From: Desulfovibrio sp.
Lineage (GTDB): Bacteria; Desulfobacterota; Desulfovibrionia; Desulfovibrionales; Desulfovibrionaceae
DNA: 5,081 bases
Direction of reading: 5' to 3'
Assembly: GCA_022839785.1 (NCBI GenBank)
Contig: JALHJW010000029.1
Span: 1 to 5,081 of the forward strand
Positions 5,053 through 5,081 of this stretch are shown in pieces. Within the stretch, counting starts at the first letter, position 1. Every line of letters starts with the position of its first letter. A program made the position numbers and the translations under genes. Under the pieces are notes generated by a model that did not search any database, was not told the origin of the DNA, and saw only the letters and a program-made list of their open reading frames with translations.

Positions 5053-5081
5053 AAAAGAGGGGAACGCACCCCGCGCTCCCC
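5053..5081 (-). terminator. Intrinsic terminator of a gene lying beyond the right edge
   Basis: Read on the minus strand, GGGGAGCGC (5073-5081) pairs with GCGTTCCCC (5059-5067) around a five-base GGGGT loop, giving nine base pairs with one G-U wobble, followed by TCTTTT. On the plus strand the same position is an A-C mismatch and no T run follows, so the signal is directional. It shows that a minus-strand gene ends just beyond the window, and it isolates queH from that gene. The stem may extend past position 5081. Confidence 0.8.

Noticed and set aside
4974..5081. Open minus-strand frame at the right edge, 35 codons ending at TGA, as the C-terminus of another gene
   Set aside because: It contains the intrinsic terminator at 5053-5081 and the candidate -35 element of queH, and a second frame is equally open, so it is most likely non-coding.
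4966..5081. Plus-strand frame starting at ATG 4966 and running off the window
   Set aside because: No ribosome binding site precedes it, codon bias does not stand out against the other frames, and it crosses a minus-strand terminator.

Overview
The window is GC-rich bacterial chromosome. All convincing genes lie on the minus strand and are packed into two or three co-directional transcription units. The gene set fits an anaerobic deltaproteobacterium of the Geobacter type (Desulfuromonadota): QueH rather than QueG for queuosine, a DUF2905 protein, a short phasin-like protein fused translationally to an AarF/UbiB kinase gene, and a stomatin-like protein with a C-terminal zinc ribbon. The taxonomic assignment is inference from gene content and GC bias. 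No mobile element, CRISPR array, tRNA or rRNA was seen.

In transcription order, from high to low coordinates, the window opens with a strong intrinsic terminator (5053-5081) belonging to a gene outside the window. A plausible sigma-70 promoter follows at 4954-4982. It should drive queH (4383-4925), which makes the last step of queuosine tRNA modification, and a 71-residue DUF2905 membrane protein (4171-4386) whose start codon overlaps the queH stop.

After a 115-base AT-richer gap holding a weak promoter candidate and a 10-bp palindrome comes the most interesting part, a tightly coupled four-gene cluster (650-4055). It encodes an SPFH/stomatin-like protein with two C-terminal zinc ribbons (COG4260, YdjI-like), two zinc-ribbon proteins each ending in a pair of membrane helices, and a soluble-looking zinc-ribbon protein that starts with TTG. 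Gene junctions are 3 bases, 0 bases and an 8-base overlap. The three smaller proteins share a Cys-X2-Cys-X14-Cys-X2-Cys N-terminus and a downstream Pro-Phe-Trp motif, so they look like divergent relatives. In all, the cluster encodes five zinc ribbons. By analogy with the Bacillus subtilis ydjGHI-pspA locus it may be a membrane-associated SPFH complex for envelope stress or membrane organisation; no PspA gene is in the window.

An 83-base gap then leads to a phasin-like coiled-coil protein (249-566). Its stop overlaps the start of an AarF/UbiB-family atypical kinase gene, which runs off the left edge of the window after 85 codons.
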